In this document: positions 59,991 through 64,000 of the stretch, piece by piece
How positions within the stretch are numbered: position 1 is the stretch's first letter
Layout of the letters: the number at the start of each line of letters is the position of its first letter
From: Diploscapter coronatus
Taxonomy: Eukaryota; Nematoda; Chromadorea; Rhabditida; Rhabditidae
Reading direction: 5' to 3'
Assembly: GCA_964036155.1 (NCBI GenBank)
Contig: OZ038423.1
Location: 80,429,249-80,493,248 of the forward strand
Length of the DNA: 64,000 bases
The notes under the pieces: model-generated
The model's database searches: none
What the model saw: only the letters and a program-made list of their open reading frames with translations
Told to the model about the DNA's origin: nothing
Made by a program: the position numbers and the translations under genes

Positions 59991-62900
59991 CTATCGTTTC
60001 GTATCCAAGAACTTCATTTCTTCACCGTTAATGTGCGACGTTCGAACGCCGGTACCGGGATTCGAATCAATAGCCATACCACTACCCTTGCGCAGTCTCT
60101 GAAAATTACATTTTATAATCGAAAAGTTGATCCTCGCGCGACTTTTTGGATTATGAACTGAAGAAAAAATAAAAGCTACCTCTGCAAAAGACAGATGTCG
60201 ATTGGTAAAGAATAGGTAATAAAGTGCGTATCCGGGAATAACGACCATGGAGCATAGAGAAAGGAACCATCCGAAAATGTTGGCCCAAAGTGGGAAATCC
60301 CTGTGATCTGCGTATTGCACTGGTTGATAATAGACGATGCAGAAGATAAACAAGAGCTGAAATTATATGAATCCTGGATAATATTTAAAATTTTGGCTAA
60401 AAGTCATACATTTATGAAGTTTTGTTTCGAGTTGGGCATTCTTTGAAAGCGAATCATTCAAAATTATTTCAAAATGAATATAAAAACGATAAATAAAAAA
60501 TCCGTACGAAAGCCGTCGCTGGCGAGATGAATTTCCAGACGTAGATGATGAATTTCGGCAAGCTCATTCCGGTCATCTCTTTCACGGCGGCACGCACTCT
60601 TTCCGCTCCTAAGAATTTTATTTTAGCAACTAAAAAAGAGTTTTCTTTCCAAACTTACCGAACCCATAGGCCAATCCTATCACTTCCCAGAATACCACAA
60701 ACAATAAAGCGTAACCCGAAGCCCCATAAGCGTCCACCAAAGTTAACCAATGAACTCCAGCCTTAATTGGGTAATTAACAATTCAATTACCTCAATTATA
60801 GGTCAATTATAGCTTAATTATCCTATTATCTTTCAAATTAATTACCTTCGTAACCATAGGAATACCCAGCAGGAAAAAGAAGAGACATGTGAGACCCAGC
60901 GAAGTTTTCTTATGCCTTCGCAAAATCGGAAACCGATCCTCGATTGCAGTGAACAGACCTTCGACCATGCAAATCTAAAAATTTTTGAATTTCTTTAATT
61001 TTTAGCCAGTTTACCTGACTATCCAATCCGAGAATGGTAATCATCAGGAAGAATAGAACAGCGAAAAATTGTCGCATGACGGGCAGGTTGCTAGCGACTT
61101 CGGGATAAACGAGGAAGGCCAAACCGACACCTGGAAGATGATATGTTACAAAATTTTAGAAGCTGAATTAGTAATTTCGGGCTTAATTTTAGTGTGAAGG
61201 CGATGTATGATACATGAAAATTGACCTGGTTTAACAATATCAGCGATATCCTTTCCCGCAGTGACAGACATGTAGCCGAGCACGGAAAATATCGCGAATC
61301 CCGCCAAAATCGAGGTCGACCCATTGATGAAACACATCATTATGGCATCTCTGAATTAGAGAAACATTTGAATTCGTCTTATTTTTCGTTTAAACTCACC
61401 TAACACAGTTGTGGTTGAACTTGTTGTGAGATCCTAGAGCGATCAGCGTACCGAAGCCTACTCCATAAGAATAGAAGACCTAAAACGAGGTTTTGAAGGA
61501 AGTCATTTATTTGATGAAAATCAGCTTTATTTTCAACAGAAATATACAAAAAATGATGTTTCACAAGAGTCCTTTTAAAATTCATCCACTAAATAAAATA
61601 GTAATACTCGCTCCTGTGAATTTAGTATCATTATTAAAGAACGACAGAAAGAGAGCACCTGAGTACCAGCATCCTTCCACACCGTCGTTTCCATCAACCT
61701 AGTGATGTTGGGTTTTAGGTAGTAGTAAATTCCCGTCGTCGCGCCTTCAAGCGTCAATCCTCTGATGAGCAGAACTGCGATCAGACAATAGGGAAATAGG
61801 GCGCAGAAGTAGACGAGCTAAAATATTATGTCTATCGTTTAAATTAATTGGTACTTCGGAGAAATTTCAGATAGAGAGAATATGACACCAAAAGACAATA
61901 ATTTAGCTATGTGTGCCTCTCCTCTAGAATTTTTGGATCTAATTACTTTCCCAGCTTCAGTAAGCTAAGAAAAAACATCCGAATGGTCTATGCAAATTGA
62001 TTGGAGAAGTCATTATATTAGCCTTACCTTTATTTAGTTTTCAAGTTATTTTACCTTTCTAGCCTCAGTAATACCTTTCCAAAGTGCGAAGTACACGATG
62101 ACCCAGGACAAAAACATTAATCCGAGAAGTTCGAACTGAATACCTCCGAATTGAGCGATGTCGTCCGATTGTTGCAAAACGCGGTTCCTTAGATTCAAAA
62201 GAGATTATTTAAGGCAAAGTATTCAAATAATAAGCAAGTACTTTTCAATCAACCATGAGTAATTTTCTTCAAGAAATGTAGAAATGACACTTTTTTTTTT
62301 GGAAAAGTATGCGTTTTAATTATTAAGATAAAATCAATTTAAAACTTAAAAAAGTAATAATAGGAAAATAATAAAGTTAGAAAAAATCCTACTCCCAAAA
62401 CTGCTCGACCGAAGTTTGTGTAACTGCGTTCGATCTAGCTGCCAAACTATTGATTCTCGTCAACTCGGTGAAATTTTCCTTGCCGGTTATGCACAATTTC
62501 GTGTTCCTAATTATGGTAATTAATCAAAGACTTAATTATCCGAATTAATTATGGTAACTATCTTAATTACCAGTAATTAGCACAGGTCTCCCAGGGAAAT
62601 GTGAAACTGAAAGACGCGATCACGTAATACAGAGCCCAACTGACGATAACGCAGAAATAAGCGATGCACATGAACGAGATCACCACGTTGCCGATACCCA
62701 CTCCTGGAATTTGATAAATGTTTCAAATTTAAAAAAAAAAACGGCTTAGTCAATTTGTAAGCCATTTAATTAATATATCGTCGTTTTTCGTCTTCTGTTC
62801 ATAATTAACCGGTTTTAATTTATACCCTTAAAAATCGGTGCCATATTCCACATTTCCATTGCGCCTTTCTGAAATCATATCATCAATTGATTAAACTTGG

Positions 62901-63129
62901 TTTAAAATTTCTTTAGGCTTATAATTTAATATTGATAACATTCTAGTCCAAAATAAGTTGTTCTATAAAATTCGAAGTCATATATTAAATTGTACCTGAA
63001 GATATTGTCCGATAGTGACTTCCATCGCGAAAATCGGAATTGCTGCCAGGAAGAAAAACAGAGAGTAGGCCACCAGAAACGACCCACCACCGTTCTTGAA
63101 GCACAGGTACGGGAAACGCCAAACGTTGC
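59991..63129 (-). CDS. SLC6 symporter, tandem copy missing its first exons
   Basis: Paralogue of the 51.0-55.1 kb gene with exons at about 62996-63129, 62826-62868, 62577-62704, 62392-62508, 62053-62188, 61660-61818, 61400-61480, 61226-61350, 61017-61132, 60846-60974, 60657-60763, 60508-60608, 60180-60356 and 59991-60105, ending [12 protein letters not shown]...LDTKR-stop. It begins inside helix 1 at [17 protein letters not shown]; the two exons that would supply the start codon and IAYAVGLG are absent. Every remaining exon is open and keeps the family motifs ([39 protein letters not shown]). Unlike copy 1 it has an extra intron of about 127 nt after GQYLQ, and MEMWSDMAP is reduced to MEMWNMAP. 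It may be a 5'-truncated pseudogene, a gene with an unrecognised new first exon, or an assembly artefact. Confidence 0.82.
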
Positions 63130-63220
63130 CTGAATACGATCAACTTTTTGTGTGCTCATAAAATTAGCTGAATAATTTTGTCTACAATTCAATAGTGCAG
63201 ATGTCATTAATCATCATATA

Positions 63221-63264
63221 GGGCTGTAAATGTTTAGACACGCGTGTCTAAACATTTACAGCCC
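63221..63264. repeat. Perfect 44-bp palindrome upstream of SLC6 copy 2
   Basis: GGGCTGTAAATGTTTAGACA-CG followed by its exact complement, with no loop. It is the outer part of the 148-bp hairpin in copy 1 with the whole middle removed. Confidence 0.88.
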
Positions 63265-63290
63265 TGCTTTTCTTAATTCGTTAGGCTTAC

Positions 63291-64000
63291 TAGGGAAGTG
63301 CGTGGGGTTACGGACGCAGATCGAGCTGAAAATTGGAGGGTATACCAAGAATGGTACGGGGAATCCGAATCTGAAGTCAAAAAGTGCACAATGGCAAGGG
63401 TGTACCCGTAAAAACCCGGCGCATTCTGTGGTTTGTGGCACGTATATCGGAGTGAAAGGGTTGGTTACAACGAGCAAATGGCTCAGCAGGTAGCGAGCTT
63501 GTCTATAGTCCAGGGTATCGAGTTCGACTCCCTGCCTATGCAAACTTTTTTTGCATTTTTTTGTTCATCTCCTTCTATTACCTCCGGCCATATCAACTCA
63601 AAAGAACTTTATCAACTAGTATAGATGGAAATCGCAACAATTTAACAAGTAACTTCTTTGAGGTCTAGACATTTTGAACAATTAACGACAGCACTAGCAG
63701 TAGTGGAAATCAAGAACGTAATGCTTCCAGCACAGTGTCTGGTTGCATCTTGCACAAGCAATGAACGAGAGAGAATCACATTGATCACAGTCGATTTCGG
63801 ACAGAGAAGAAGGGAAACACTTTTCTACTGGGGTCATGAAAGGGGGACAAGCATCAATGTAGCCACCCTTCTTCCAGGGATACTGTAGGAAGGGGAGGGC
63901 ATACTGTAGCGCTTGAAGAGAAGGAAGACAACGTTTGATGGGGATAACATGATGATAAATGACTGGTACATGTCAGAGGACTTTTATAAGCATCCCAGAA
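63291..64000. other. Right-edge sequence unrelated to SLC6
   Basis: The SLC6 similarity stops at about 63290. The sequence beyond has no recognised gene; the small ORFs show no family features. It includes the Pol III-like sequence described separately. Confidence 0.4.
63478..63545 (+). ncRNA. tRNA-like or SINE-like Pol III sequence
   Basis: TGGCTCAGCAGG fits a Pol III A box and GTTCGACTC fits the B box consensus GWTCRANNC, about 45 nt apart. A T7 run follows at 63546-63553 as a possible terminator. The D stem GCTC/GAGC can form, but the anticodon and T stems do not pair normally, so this is not a standard tRNA. A tRNA-derived SINE or decayed tRNA is more likely. Confidence 0.3.

Noticed and set aside
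63256..63543. 95-residue - strand ORF reaching the SLC6 copy 2 donor, considered as a replacement first exon
   Set aside because: Its sequence has no start and hydrophobic pattern resembling SLC6 helix 1, and it runs through the tRNA-like sequence and the palindrome.
1..64000. CRISPR arrays, bacterial operons or phage features
   Set aside because: None seen; the spliced genes show that the window is nematode nuclear DNA.

Overview
The window is nuclear DNA from a rhabditid-type nematode. The evidence is AT-rich intergenic DNA, many 40-50 nt introns ending in TTTCAG or TTTTAG, start codons that lie 0-30 nt after a splice acceptor (as expected for spliced-leader trans-splicing), and nematode-restricted families (an Sre-class chemoreceptor, an astacin of the NAS group). 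No species name can be supported. All multi-exon models were spliced by eye with reading phase checked at every junction; single-base boundary errors are possible.

Layout. <1-5665 (-): TMEM131 homologue, a collagen-secretion factor, running off the left edge. 5.7-10.4 kb: divergent intergenic region with hairpin elements and purine tracts. 10405-15329 (+): SMCR8 homologue, 16 exons, 515 residues. 15569-21196 (-): WDR60/DYNC2I1 homologue (dynein-2 intermediate chain), 20 exons, 739 residues, convergent with the SMCR8 gene. 23912-24752 (+): unrecognised basic protein. 24939-25226: doubtful small gene whose 5' end is duplicated at about 49.96 kb. 26473-29386 (-): secreted astacin metalloprotease, 346 residues. 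33107-34831 (-): BUD31 splicing factor, 150 residues. 35758-36724 (-): secreted one-Ig-domain protein, 138 residues. 42416-44535 (+): Sre-family GPCR whose otherwise intact 333-codon frame carries one in-frame TAA. 44915-47603 (-): Rho-like protein that has lost every nucleotide-binding motif but keeps a C-terminal CaaX box. 51026-55092 (-): complete SLC6 sodium symporter, 597 residues. 59991-63129 (-): tandem SLC6 copy lacking its first two exons.

The genes are a mixture of housekeeping and nematode-specific functions on both strands; there is no sign of an operon or a shared pathway. The most unusual content is between and inside them: more than 25 short inverted-repeat elements from over ten terminal-repeat families, mostly in introns and upstream regions. 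Several unrelated families share a central motif resembling GAAATAGYRYG followed by an AGAGAAA purine tract. The two SLC6 copies show patches of near identity (introns included) beside strongly diverged exons, which suggests gene conversion. Four introns appear to use GC-AG splice sites, and one element supplies the 5' splice site of an SLC6 intron.
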